Positions 37,740-45,537 of a DNA stretch of 64,000 bases are shown one piece after another (the stretch's first letter is position 1; each line of letters starts with the position of its first letter). Source of the DNA: CS1-C013 sp964347265 (GTDB lineage: Archaea > Aenigmatarchaeota > Aenigmatarchaeia > Aenigmatarchaeales > Aenigmatarchaeaceae); NCBI GenBank assembly GCA_964347265.1, contig CAYFXV010000002.1:1-64000 (forward strand), read 5' to 3'. The position numbers and the translations under genes were made by a program. A model generated the notes under the pieces. The model worked only from the letters and a program-made list of their open reading frames with translations, had not been told where the DNA came from and did no database searches.

Positions 37740-38252
37740 TTATCCTCTAACAGGAACAGGAACAAGCTGTTTTTCTTTTTCTCCACCAACTTTGAAGGCT
37801 AACCAGAATACTAGAGCAATGATTATAAGTACAAAGAAAAGAAACAGGTTTTCTCCACCTCCAATATAGGGAAGTGGAGGGATCATATCTATGTAAAGAA
37901 GCCCTATTGATAATAAAATAAATAAAATTACACCATTAATAAACAAGGCACCACTAGGCTCACCTTTTTTAGCCTCTTTTCTTACTCCAAAGACCTCTAA
38001 AACAAAGATTATGAAAAACATTGCAATGAAGAATATGCTTATGCTTCCAAACTGGGACCATAAAAAATTAACAAAGGCTGTGTTAGAGGCAGCAAAAAAA
38101 GCTAATGCTAAAGATACGAGAAAATTAACTCCTTTATTTTTAAAAACATTGGCAGTATTCACAGCACCAAAGACAACTGCTAAGATGAATAGAAAGGGTA
38201 TTAAGGTCTGTTCTGACTGAAACATTGTTAAATCAAATCCAAATGGTTGCAT
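37740..38252 (-). CDS. Membrane protein (five helices)
   Basis: A 170-residue protein with about five hydrophobic segments and a charged C-terminal end (VGGEKEKQLVPVPVRG). It has FILAVVFGAVN like the AIVFG/AVVYG start of its two neighbours, which suggests a three-member family. No named family is recognised. Confidence 0.6.
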   Translation of the reverse strand: MQPFGFDLTMFQSEQTLIPFLFILAVVFGAVNTANVFKNKGVNFLVSLALAFFAASNTAFVNFLWSQFGSISIFFIAMFFIIFVLEVFGVRKEAKKGEPSGALFINGVILFILLSIGLLYIDMIPPLPYIGGGENLFLFFVLIIIALVFWLAFKVGGEKEKQLVPVPVRG

Positions 38253-38254
38253 TG

Positions 38255-38869
38255 TTATCCTCCTAGTCTATCTATTTCATCTCTTATTTCTTCTATTTTA
38301 GCTTCTGCATCTCCTATCCTATTACGCATGTTTGATACTGCACGCGTATTACCCTCTGCTCGGGCTTCTTCTAATTGATGTTGATACCTTCTTATTTTTT
38401 TATTGATTACATCTATTTCTCTTTCTAAAGCATCTATTTTTCTAGTTTTTTGAAACACCTTCTTTCCAGCTTCCCGTCCTAATTTTGTTAAAGCAGGACC
38501 TCTGGATGGATGAATAACAACGCTTACAAAAAAAACAATTAAAGAGAGTGCTAATGCTATGTATAACCATGTTGTAAATATAGGTACTAACATTGTTCCA
38601 AATATTCCACTATAAATCAAATATATAAAAACAATTATACTAACAAGATATTGAAATCCTCTATGCTCTCCAACAACCCTTAAAACAATTTGTCTTGAAA
38701 AAGCATAAATAAATAAGAATAAAACAAGCATGGGAATAAGAATCAAATAAATAACCTGATCCTGGATTGTTGTATATTTGTATAAAAGTGTAGGGCTGAT
38801 TTTAAGAACTTCTCTAAAGATTAAATTAAACATATCTGTTGATCCTGCACCCAAATATTCGAATGCCAT
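38255..38869 (-). CDS. Membrane protein with C-terminal coiled coil
   Basis: A 204-residue protein: three or four membrane helices (about 38-58, 72-92, 98-118) and then a long coiled coil (about 135-200, KIDALEREIDVINKKIRRYQ). It is the first gene of the minus-strand run toward 36555. A TTTATATG box about 25 bases before the ATG suggests a leaderless mRNA. The coiled coil may dock on the coiled-coil proteins encoded at 35385 and 35761; this is inferred. Confidence 0.65.
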   Translation of the reverse strand: MAFEYLGAGSTDMFNLIFREVLKISPTLLYKYTTIQDQVIYLILIPMLVLFLFIYAFSRQIVLRVVGEHRGFQYLVSIIVFIYLIYSGIFGTMLVPIFTTWLYIALALSLIVFFVSVVIHPSRGPALTKLGREAGKKVFQKTRKIDALEREIDVINKKIRRYQHQLEEARAEGNTRAVSNMRNRIGDAEAKIEEIRDEIDRLGG

Positions 38870-38920
38870 AAGAAAAATATTGATAACTATGCATATAAAA
38901 GTTTATTTATTTTTAATCTT

Positions 38921-39064
38921 TTAGCAACCTGCGTATTCTTTTTCTTTTATTTTTATGTGATATTTTCCCTTTCCTACTACCTTTTTAACATTTTCATATT
39001 CTACATTGTCTGCTGGCCCAAATTCTTCTTCTACTTCCTTTCTAACTTGTTTATCATTTGTCAT
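38921..39064 (-). CDS. 47-residue small protein, paralogous to the end of the next gene
   Basis: A 47-residue frame with a complete Shine-Dalgarno (AGGAGG) before its ATG. Its C-terminal part VEYENVKKVVGKGKYH...EKEYAGC matches VEYEITKIVKGRGAYH...EKEFACS at the end of the protein encoded at 39079. A conserved tail on otherwise different small proteins suggests a shared recognition or processing signal. The function is unknown. Confidence 0.6.
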   Translation of the reverse strand: MTNDKQVRKEVEEEFGPADNVEYENVKKVVGKGKYHIKIKEKEYAGC

Positions 39065-39078
39065 TAATATTCCTCCTT

Positions 39079-39462
39079 TTAGTTGGAACATGCAAATTCT
39101 TTTTCTGTTCTTTTGTTGTGATATGCTCCTCTTCCTTTCACAATTTTAGTAATTTCATATTCTACATCATTTGATAAAAACTCTTCTTCTTCCTCTTTTC
39201 TAATTGGTTTCTCTCCATAATCTAGTGCTTTTAACGTTAAGGGACTTTTTAAAAAATCTTCATAAGATGATGGAGCTCCTCCTGTTTTTTCTCCATATAT
39301 TTTCTTTTTAGCCCATTCAGAATAATTTGTTCTAAGACCTTCATAAAGACCTACTGCTGCTGGGATTTGTAGTGCTCCACCTACAGCTAGGACATCTATG
39401 GTATTAATATCAGCTAGGGGTCCTATAAGTTCAAATCCAACAACTGATCTAACTTTTGGCAT
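39079..39462 (-). CDS. Small protein with the same C-terminal tail
   Basis: A 127-residue protein starting MPKVRSVVGFELIGPLADIN, with a weakly hydrophobic N-terminal half, a middle with SSYEDFLKSPLTLKALDYG, and a charged tail that repeats in the gene at 38921. A GGTGAT site precedes the ATG at 39462. It belongs to a run of four very small genes. No family is recognised. Confidence 0.5.
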   Translation of the reverse strand: MPKVRSVVGFELIGPLADINTIDVLAVGGALQIPAAVGLYEGLRTNYSEWAKKKIYGEKTGGAPSSYEDFLKSPLTLKALDYGEKPIRKEEEEEFLSNDVEYEITKIVKGRGAYHNKRTEKEFACSN

Positions 39463-39478
39463 ATCTATCACCTAGATC

Positions 39479-39703
39479 CTAATAAACAACCGGACCATAA
39501 CCCATTTGTCCAGTATTAATATTCATAACATTGGTTATTGCACAGGCTGCTGATAAATCATCTGATACGTATTCTAGTGGTTCTGCACGTCTTACTAATT
39601 CTGATATACCTAGTACAATATCATTGAAAACATTTCTTTCAGGCACATTATCACAATAATTTATTATACAGTAATCTTTAAATAGCTTTCGTTTTTTTAC
39701 CAC
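39479..39703 (-). CDS. Hypothetical small protein
   Basis: A 74-residue frame starting at a GTG whose bases overlap the CTATAAAGTGG box. It includes three Cys (DYCIINYC, SAACAI) and ends GQMGYGPVVY. No family is recognised. It is divergent from the 30-residue frame at 39770, sharing a 66-base intergenic promoter region. Confidence 0.4.
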   Translation of the reverse strand: MVKKRKLFKDYCIINYCDNVPERNVFNDIVLGISELVRRAEPLEYVSDDLSAACAITNVMNINTGQMGYGPVVY

Positions 39704-39718
39704 TTTATAGTAAATAAA

Positions 39719-39759
39719 AAAACGATACCTTTATATACCAGTTAGTATATACTACTTTA
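39719..39759 (+). promoter_or_regulatory. Promoter with shared 20-bp element and a TACTTTATGG box
   Basis: 39719-39738 repeats the element of 37705-37724. It is followed by TACTTTATGG (39753), the same box as in the array upstream of the AAA+ winged-helix gene (1721). The box lies between the TATA box and the ribosome site, where a bound regulator would block transcription. On the opposite side CTATAAAGT (39703-39711) sits at the start of the divergent gene. Confidence 0.5.
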
Positions 39760-39769
39760 TGGTGATAAA

Positions 39770-39862
39770 ATGTTAGTATTACCTACATTAGTAACTTCCA
39801 TTGTAATGGAAGAATATGGCGAAGAAGACGAAGCAGATAGAGAAGAACATGAGTTAGATTGA
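39770..39862 (+). CDS. 30-residue peptide with hydrophobic head and acidic tail
   Basis: A 30-codon frame (MLVLPTLVTSIV, then an acidic half rich in Glu and Asp ending EHELD) with a consensus promoter, GGTGAT ribosome site three bases from the ATG, and no other use for the transcript before a convergent gene. It is amphipathic in charge distribution, like a leader plus acidic core. The function is unknown. Confidence 0.45.
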   Translation: MLVLPTLVTSIVMEEYGEEDEADREEHELD

Positions 39863-39879
39863 AAATCTTCCTCCCTTTT

Positions 39880-40119
39880 TTATTTTTCTATTTTTAAAAC
39901 CTCCAATTCTTCGCATATCTCAAGAATCGCCCAACTCCAAACAACACTCTCAAAAGCTTTAATAAAATCTTTATTATTTAAAAAATGTTTTGAATCAGCA
40001 ATATAAGCTTTCATATTTGTAAGCATTTCCTCACCTTTTTCATCAGTAATTTTTATTCTATCAACCAAAGGTTCAATTTTCTCTAACATTTTCAAGGTTT
40101 CTTCTTTTAATTTTTCCAT
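39880..40119 (-). CDS. DUF357-type small helical protein
   Basis: A 79-residue all-helical protein. AYIADSKHFLNNKDFIKAFESVVWSWAILEICEEL fits the archaeal DUF357 pattern (tyrosine or lysine helix, then AFE-VVW-WAI). It is encoded directly after dphB, sharing one base, and such proteins often follow dphB or dcp genes in archaea. The exact role is unknown. Confidence 0.65.
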   Translation of the reverse strand: MEKLKEETLKMLEKIEPLVDRIKITDEKGEEMLTNMKAYIADSKHFLNNKDFIKAFESVVWSWAILEICEELEVLKIEK

Positions 40120-40835
40120 TAAATTACCTCTAAAAAGTCTTTTTCCCTAAAATGTAATCTACCAGGAATTATTAGAACAGCTGGACTTTCAATATGTTTC
40201 ATTTTAAAACCTCTAGCACTATCATAAAATAATTTAGAATCACCTCCAGCATTAGAAAAAGCAATTATTTGATCAGTTTCTTTAATCACTTTTTTCTTTA
40301 ATAAAATTTTTATTGCATCAGCAACTTTCATGAAAATATTGTTTTCTAAATCAATATCTAATAACAATAAAGTGTGTAAACCTAGTCTTTTATTTCTTTT
40401 AAGAGCATCTTTGACATTTTTTATTTTTCCACTTAAAGGAATTGTTGCTACTTTTCCATATTTATACAATTGTAAGCCAGCTTCACCTATTGCAGAAAAT
40501 ATAGAGGCATTGTGAATTATTTTTACAGGAATTTTCTTTCTTTTTGCTTCATAAACAATATCAATATGTGTGGTAGCAGCTAATGGATCTCCAGGAACAA
40601 ATAAAGCAACATCATTTTCTTTAGTTTTCTCAATGAATAGTTCTAGATTTTCTTCTAAATCTGCTCTGTTTAAAATCTTGATGTCTTTTTTTATTATTTC
40701 CTTTAAATTATCCAAAGAACCTTTCCAAACAGAAGTGTATAATTCAATAAAACATTCGCATTTTTTAGCAATTTCTATTGCCTTTAATGTTAAATCATTT
40801 TCGTCATTCAGGCCTAAACCTATGAGATAAAGCAT
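40119..40835 (-). CDS. dphB: Diphthine synthase
   Basis: A 238-residue class III (tetrapyrrole-type) methyltransferase that uses S-adenosylmethionine to methylate the modified histidine of elongation factor 2, on the path to diphthamide. Seen are MLYLIGLGLNDENDLTLKAI at the start, FVPGDPLAATTHIDI near residue 80 (the SAM-site GDPL-ATTH signature), SIFSAIGEAGLQLYKYG near 110 and LLLLDIDLE near 155. The length is near the usual 260. The DUF357 gene overlaps its end. Confidence 0.9.
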   Translation of the reverse strand: MLYLIGLGLNDENDLTLKAIEIAKKCECFIELYTSVWKGSLDNLKEIIKKDIKILNRADLEENLELFIEKTKENDVALFVPGDPLAATTHIDIVYEAKRKKIPVKIIHNASIFSAIGEAGLQLYKYGKVATIPLSGKIKNVKDALKRNKRLGLHTLLLLDIDLENNIFMKVADAIKILLKKKVIKETDQIIAFSNAGGDSKLFYDSARGFKMKHIESPAVLIIPGRLHFREKDFLEVI

Positions 40836-40867
40836 AAATTTAATGTGTTTAAATAGAAATAAATATT

Positions 40868-41629
40868 ATGCGAATAGCCTATGATACTATTGGTAACAAA
40901 GAAAGGGCAGTTGCTTTGATAGGAGTTAATGCTAAAAACCCAAAAAAAACTGCAAAAGAAATAATGAAAAGACATAAAAATGTAAAGTCTGTTCTTCAAA
41001 AATTAGCTGAGAGAAAAGATACCTTTAGATTGTATCCTTGCAAATTGTTGGTAGGAGAAAAAAACACAGAAGTGATTCATAAAGAACATAATTACTTAAT
41101 AAAAGTTGATCCTCAAAAGGTTTATTTTTCTCCAAGAGAAGGAACAGAAAGGCAAAGAATTGCTAATATGGTAAAATCAGGAGAAAGAATTCTTGTTATG
41201 TTCTCAGGAGCTGCTCCTTATGCCATAGCAATTGGAAAGAAACATCCTGATTGCAAAATAACTTGTATAGAAATAAATGTAAAAGGTATTGAATATTCAG
41301 AAAAAAATGTTAGATTAAACAAATTGCATAATATAAAAAATATTTGTGCAGATGTAAGAGACATTAGAAACATTGGTAAATTTGATAGAATTATAATGCC
41401 TTTAGTTGAAAGAGCAATAGAATATTTAGATGTGGCTTTTTTACATTCTAAAAAAGGAACAATAATTCATTTGTATGGTTTATCGAAAAATGATTTTAAA
41501 GAGTTAGAAGAAAAAGTTAAAAAAAAAGCTGGAATTTTCAATATAAAATATAAAATCATTAAAAGACAGAAAGTTTTACCATATGCTCCTAGAATAATGA
41601 AGGTTAGATTGGATATTAAGATTCTTTAA
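40868..41629 (+). CDS. trm5: Trm5-family tRNA methyltransferase
   Basis: A 253-residue class I methyltransferase of the Met-10+/Trm5 group. It shows YFSPREGTERQRIANM near residue 82, a SAM loop MFSGAAPYAIAIGKK near 106, ITCIEINVKGIEYSEKN near 124 and a catalytic-site DRIIMPLVERAIEYL near 165. Archaeal Trm5 makes m1G37 in tRNA. The N-terminal domain (residues 1-70) is a shortened form. It is divergent from dphB and convergent with the small gene at 41626, next to the related Taw2-like gene. Confidence 0.75.
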   Translation: MRIAYDTIGNKERAVALIGVNAKNPKKTAKEIMKRHKNVKSVLQKLAERKDTFRLYPCKLLVGEKNTEVIHKEHNYLIKVDPQKVYFSPREGTERQRIANMVKSGERILVMFSGAAPYAIAIGKKHPDCKITCIEINVKGIEYSEKNVRLNKLHNIKNICADVRDIRNIGKFDRIIMPLVERAIEYLDVAFLHSKKGTIIHLYGLSKNDFKELEEKVKKKAGIFNIKYKIIKRQKVLPYAPRIMKVRLDIKIL

Positions 41630-41865
41630 TCATGTTTTAATTTGACCCTTCTTTTATCAATTTCTACCGCAAAACATTTTTCAAATCTTTTTTTGCTTTC
41701 AGTTAATATTTTGTTTACGTATTCTTGAGTTCCTTTTATCTGTATTTCAACTTCTTTTCCATTATCTATAGACAAATATGTAATATTAGATATAACATCC
41801 TTTGGAAAGCCATAAGATTCATAATCTCCATCCTTATGGGGAATCTTACCTCCAATTACAGACAT
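41626..41865 (-). CDS. Hypothetical small protein
   Basis: A 79-residue protein that looks alpha/beta (ISNITYLSIDNGKEVEIQIKG, then a helix NKILTESKKRFEK and a strand). It lies between the two Trm5-type genes and overlaps the first convergently by four bases. No family is recognised. Confidence 0.5.
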   Translation of the reverse strand: MSVIGGKIPHKDGDYESYGFPKDVISNITYLSIDNGKEVEIQIKGTQEYVNKILTESKKRFEKCFAVEIDKRRVKLKHD

Positions 41866-41876
41866 TAGAAAAGGAT

Positions 41877-42710
41877 TTAAATGCTTTGATTTTTAATCAC
41901 TTTTAAGTCAAAAACAACATGCCAGATTTTAGGGGCATAAGACTTTACTTTTTTTGTTCTCAAAACCCTTACTTTAGCTTTCTTTTCCAATTTTTCCTTG
42001 ATTTTATCAATTTCCTCTTGTTTTACAGTTCTATGAAAATGAATAATGGCATTATTTTTAGCAATTTTTAAGGCATAAGGTAAGAATTTTTCAGTTTTAA
42101 ATAAATAACCCATTATTATTCTGTCTGCTGTATTTTCTAAGAATTTAGCGAATTTTCTACAATCTCCTTGTAGAATCTCAACATTATTCTCAACATTATT
42201 TAACCAAATGTTTTTTCTTAGATACTCTATTGCTTCAGGATTAATATCAATTGCATAAATCTTCTTAGGTTTGCAATATTTAGCTAAAAATATAGAAAAA
42301 TAACCTATTCCTGCAAACATGTCAACTATTGTTTCCTTGGGCTTAACAGTTTTTATTAGTTTTATTCTCTCATTTTTATTGCCTTGGGACCACATTATGT
42401 CTGAAACATCTAATAAGAATTTGCATTTATACTCTTGATGTAAAGTCTGGGTTTTTTTACAACCAGCTATTACTTCTATTTTAGGTTTTCTTGTCTCCTT
42501 TTTAATTTCTTTAATTAAACAAACAGTATGTACATATGGTAAAATCTTAATTATTGTTTTGCCTATTAATTTTCTTTTTTTTAAAAGCTTTTTATTGAGT
42601 TTTATTAAAAGAATCTTTCCTACTATCTGATATCCTCTTGGAAGACAAACCAGTTCTTTTTCAGTAAGTTTGTTCTTCAAAATATTTTTTAATTTTGTGT
42701 AAAAACTCAT
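41877..42710 (-). CDS. taw2: Trm5/Taw2-family tRNA-modifying enzyme
   Basis: A 277-residue class I SAM-dependent enzyme: IVDMFAGIGYFSIFLA near residue 129, IYAIDINPEAIEYLRKN near 150 and DRIIMGYLFKTEKFLP near 190. MGY in place of the N-[LP]-P of Trm5 is typical of Taw2 (TYW2), which transfers an aminocarboxypropyl group in wyosine synthesis at position 37 of tRNA-Phe. The start is at the ATG at 42710 (MSFYTK). With the neighbouring Trm5-like gene it may form a wyosine pair. The neighbour could equally supply a plain m1G37. Confidence 0.65.
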   Translation of the reverse strand: MSFYTKLKNILKNKLTEKELVCLPRGYQIVGKILLIKLNKKLLKKRKLIGKTIIKILPYVHTVCLIKEIKKETRKPKIEVIAGCKKTQTLHQEYKCKFLLDVSDIMWSQGNKNERIKLIKTVKPKETIVDMFAGIGYFSIFLAKYCKPKKIYAIDINPEAIEYLRKNIWLNNVENNVEILQGDCRKFAKFLENTADRIIMGYLFKTEKFLPYALKIAKNNAIIHFHRTVKQEEIDKIKEKLEKKAKVRVLRTKKVKSYAPKIWHVVFDLKVIKNQSI

Positions 42711-42774
42711 ATAGAATATTATTTTTAACAATAAAAAAAAGAAAGGGGAAGACTACAAAAAAATTAAAGGGTAA

Positions 42775-43173
42775 CTAGAACTTTGTAGATCCTACTTCCC
42801 ATATTGCTTTCAATGCTATCAAAACTGCTGCAGGCATAACTAAAATACCTATGTAACTGACTATGTCGCTCAAAATTCCTCCTATAAAGGGTACGCAGAC
42901 ACCTTGCGGGCAGAAGGCATGTCCTAGACCACCAGCTGCCAACAGTGCAACAACTGCTAACAAGAATATATCTGTTTCAGCTTTATCTATACTTCCCATT
43001 CCTGCCATTCCTATTAAACCTATGATGAAACCTATCAAGACTTGTAGGCCCATTATAGATGGTGTGTAAGCAACGACATAACTTTTACCTAAGCCTGCCA
43101 CTATTGCTATTATTATACCTAGCAAAAATAGATATTCAGTAGCTTTTACCCATCCTGTTTTCTTTTTTGGCAT
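42775..43173 (-). CDS. Membrane protein (four helices)
   Basis: A 132-residue protein with four predicted helices (about 12-30, 40-58, 68-86, 100-122) and a short basic N-terminus (MPKKKTGWVK). Glycine-rich helix contacts (GFIIGLIGMAGMGS) and a Cys pair in a loop (FCPQGVC) are noted. The family is unknown. It is preceded by a second small membrane gene on the same strand. Confidence 0.6.
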   Translation of the reverse strand: MPKKKTGWVKATEYLFLLGIIIAIVAGLGKSYVVAYTPSIMGLQVLIGFIIGLIGMAGMGSIDKAETDIFLLAVVALLAAGGLGHAFCPQGVCVPFIGGILSDIVSYIGILVMPAAVLIALKAIWEVGSTKF

Positions 43174-43265
43174 AGTTTCACCTATATTTTCTTAGAATTT
43201 CGGACACTTAAAAGTTTCGCTATTTTATGATAAATAATAAAAGAATAAAAGGGGAAAAATAAAAA

Positions 43266-43532
43266 CTACTTGAAAACACTGGATGCTACCATTAGTGCTC
43301 CTATGAAACTCATAATCAAAGCTATTATGCTGAATATCATGTTTCCATATTCCAATCCTGAAGGTATCCATGATATTTCAACACTGAATGCTGCTGCTAA
43401 AAGATATAAAGCTCCTGCACCTGTTAACCAGATAAATCCCCTTTTATCTTTAATAATTTTTGCATAAGCTCCTAACACAGGTGCAATTAAAAGTACTAAT
43501 CCTAGCCACATCAAATCTACCATTTTTTTCAC
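43266..43532 (-). CDS. Small membrane protein (three helices)
   Basis: An 88-residue protein with three predicted helices (about 7-24, 33-50, 62-84). It probably belongs to one transcription unit with the gene at 42775, 92 bases downstream. No family is recognised. Confidence 0.55.
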   Translation of the reverse strand: MKKMVDLMWLGLVLLIAPVLGAYAKIIKDKRGFIWLTGAGALYLLAAAFSVEISWIPSGLEYGNMIFSIIALIMSFIGALMVASSVFK

Positions 43533-43598
43533 CTGATAAGAGTTTAGAAAAAATGAATCTTAAATTTATCTTCGTCATATGCAGAACTAGAAAGTTTT

Positions 43599-44144
43599 TT
43601 AAAGCTTTTCCTCAAAGACTTGTGCTTCAAATTTAAATAATCTAGAATTAGGATCTAGCCAAGAATCTTCTGTTAAACCTGCTTTATAGCATAAATTTTC
43701 TAAATATTCTTCCATGTTCCAGTCTTGCTCAACAGGAACCTTTGGTAAAAACAAACCTTCCTGTAAACCTTTTCTTATTATTAAACCATGTTTGCCAATT
43801 TCTACTTCTTTGTCAAATTCTCTCGTTTTTATAGGCTCTGGATTAGTTAAAACAGAAACTTCAATAAATATGTCTTCTATTTCTTCTAGTCTTAATGGTT
43901 GAAATCTAGGGTCTAAGCATGCAGAAACAGCAGCTTGGATTAAGGCCTCTATTAAAGATATCTCAGGATAAGGTATTCCTACACAACCTCTCAATCTTTT
44001 TGTGCTTTTCTTATAAATTGTAACAAAGACTCCTCTTTTTTCATTTAATTTTTGAGGATAATTTTCAGGAATAGCAATTTGTTTACCTGTTTTTACATAA
44101 TTTTCTATTGTTTGTCTTGCTAGTTTTATGATAAAATCTTCCAT
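43599..44144 (-). CDS. AMMECR1-domain protein
   Basis: A 181-residue protein of the widespread AMMECR1 family: RLRGCVGIP near residue 49 (the family LRGC[IV]G motif), AVSACLDPRFQPL near 73, IEVSVLTNPEPI near 92 and GLIIRKGLQEGLFLPKVP near 116. The full-length family fold is present (usual size near 190-200). Archaeal members are often associated with MEMO and a radical-SAM gene, neither of which is in this window. The biochemical role remains unsettled. Confidence 0.88.
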   Translation of the reverse strand: MEDFIIKLARQTIENYVKTGKQIAIPENYPQKLNEKRGVFVTIYKKSTKRLRGCVGIPYPEISLIEALIQAAVSACLDPRFQPLRLEEIEDIFIEVSVLTNPEPIKTREFDKEVEIGKHGLIIRKGLQEGLFLPKVPVEQDWNMEEYLENLCYKAGLTEDSWLDPNSRLFKFEAQVFEEKL

Positions 44145-44201
44145 AAAAAGAATTTATAATTCCTAATATTTAAAAACAATCTTTTTATTACTTTGTAATG
44201 A

Positions 44202-45506
44202 TTATTTTATCAGATTTTTTATTCCATCAGCAGCTATTATTCCAGTTGCAGCAGCTATTGTTATTCCTCTAGAAATACCTGCCCCATCTCCAGCAACAAA
44301 AATATTTGGAACGGCCGTTTGAAGAATTTTATTGGTCTCAATTCTCATAGAATAAAACTTTATTTCAGGCGCATATAGTAAAGTAGAGTCAGAACCAACA
44401 CCAGGAATAACCTTTTCTAATTTTTCTAAGGACTCAAGAATATCAGTAACAATTCTGTATGGATAGGCCATTGAGAGATCTCCAGGAGTAACATCTTTTA
44501 AAGTGGGATTAACATAGCTTTTTCTTATTCTGCTCCATCTTGATCTTCTGTTCATTCTTAAATCTCCAATTCTTTGGATAATTGGCTTTCCACCACCAAG
44601 AGTGTTTGTTTGCTTAGCGATTGATCTTCCATATTCTATTGTATTTTCTAAGGGTTTTGTTAGTCTTGTTCTAATTAAAAGAGCAAAATTACAATTATTA
44701 GATTTTTTATCTTTCATTGAGTGTCCATTAACTCCAAATATCTCTTTTTCATAAAACTCTTTTACGACGAAACCATATGGACAAACACAAAAGGTTCTAA
44801 CATGATCATCATAATGGCGAGTTGTTATATGAAACTTGGGATCCCAACATTGATAATCTTCAACAATTTCTTTTAATACGTCATTTAAGACTTCAACTCT
44901 AACCCCGATGTCAACAGGGTTGAAACGCATCCCCAAATTTAATTTTTTAGCCATTTCAATTAACCAAAGAGAACCAGCTCTGCCTGGCGCTAAAACAATA
45001 TAATCAGCTTCTTCAGTTTCTTTATCTGTTTTTGCTATTATTTTTCCGTTTTTGGATTCTAAATCTAAAACTTTAGTTTTTAATTTGAATTTTACTCCTC
45101 TCTTTTCCATATCCATTTTAAAATTGTTCATAACTTTTGGCAAATAATCTGAACCAACATGGTTTTGTCTTATTGGTATGAATCTTATTCCTGCTGTTGT
45201 TGCTCTTCTTTCTAGTTCTAATAATTTTTCCCAATCATTCCCTACATCTTCCATTCCATATTCTTTGAAAGTTTGTTTGATTTTTTCTAAAATATCTAAA
45301 GAATCATTTTCTGAAAGAAATTCAAACAAATTGCCTCCTATTTGTGGATGAAAATTCATTTTTCCATCAGAATATAATCCAGCTCCACCAATGTGACCAT
45401 TTTGTTCTACAACTGTAATATCACAAGAGCTTGCTAATTCATGTGTAGCAAAGATGCCTGCTGGACCTGCACCAACAATAAGAACTTTGGTCAAAACTAT
45501 CCCCAC
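44202..45506 (-). CDS. FAD-dependent dehydrogenase-like protein (COG2509 type)
   Basis: A 434-residue flavoprotein with a Rossmann dinucleotide loop KVLIVGAGPAGIFATHELA (7-25), a following GGAGLYSDGKMNF, a mid-domain ADYIVLAPGRAGSLWLI and an C-terminal flavin-site NIFVAGDGAGISRGITIAA (about 403-421). It fits the uncharacterised FAD-dependent family COG2509. The start is a GTG (45506); a TTG at 45494 is possible. The substrate is not known. It is transcribed in the same direction as the P-type ATPase upstream but with its own spacer. Confidence 0.75.
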   Translation of the reverse strand: MGIVLTKVLIVGAGPAGIFATHELASSCDITVVEQNGHIGGAGLYSDGKMNFHPQIGGNLFEFLSENDSLDILEKIKQTFKEYGMEDVGNDWEKLLELERRATTAGIRFIPIRQNHVGSDYLPKVMNNFKMDMEKRGVKFKLKTKVLDLESKNGKIIAKTDKETEEADYIVLAPGRAGSLWLIEMAKKLNLGMRFNPVDIGVRVEVLNDVLKEIVEDYQCWDPKFHITTRHYDDHVRTFCVCPYGFVVKEFYEKEIFGVNGHSMKDKKSNNCNFALLIRTRLTKPLENTIEYGRSIAKQTNTLGGGKPIIQRIGDLRMNRRSRWSRIRKSYVNPTLKDVTPGDLSMAYPYRIVTDILESLEKLEKVIPGVGSDSTLLYAPEIKFYSMRIETNKILQTAVPNIFVAGDGAGISRGITIAAATGIIAADGIKNLIK

Positions 45507-45537
45507 TTATTTAAGAATTTGAATTATATAAGTTTTA

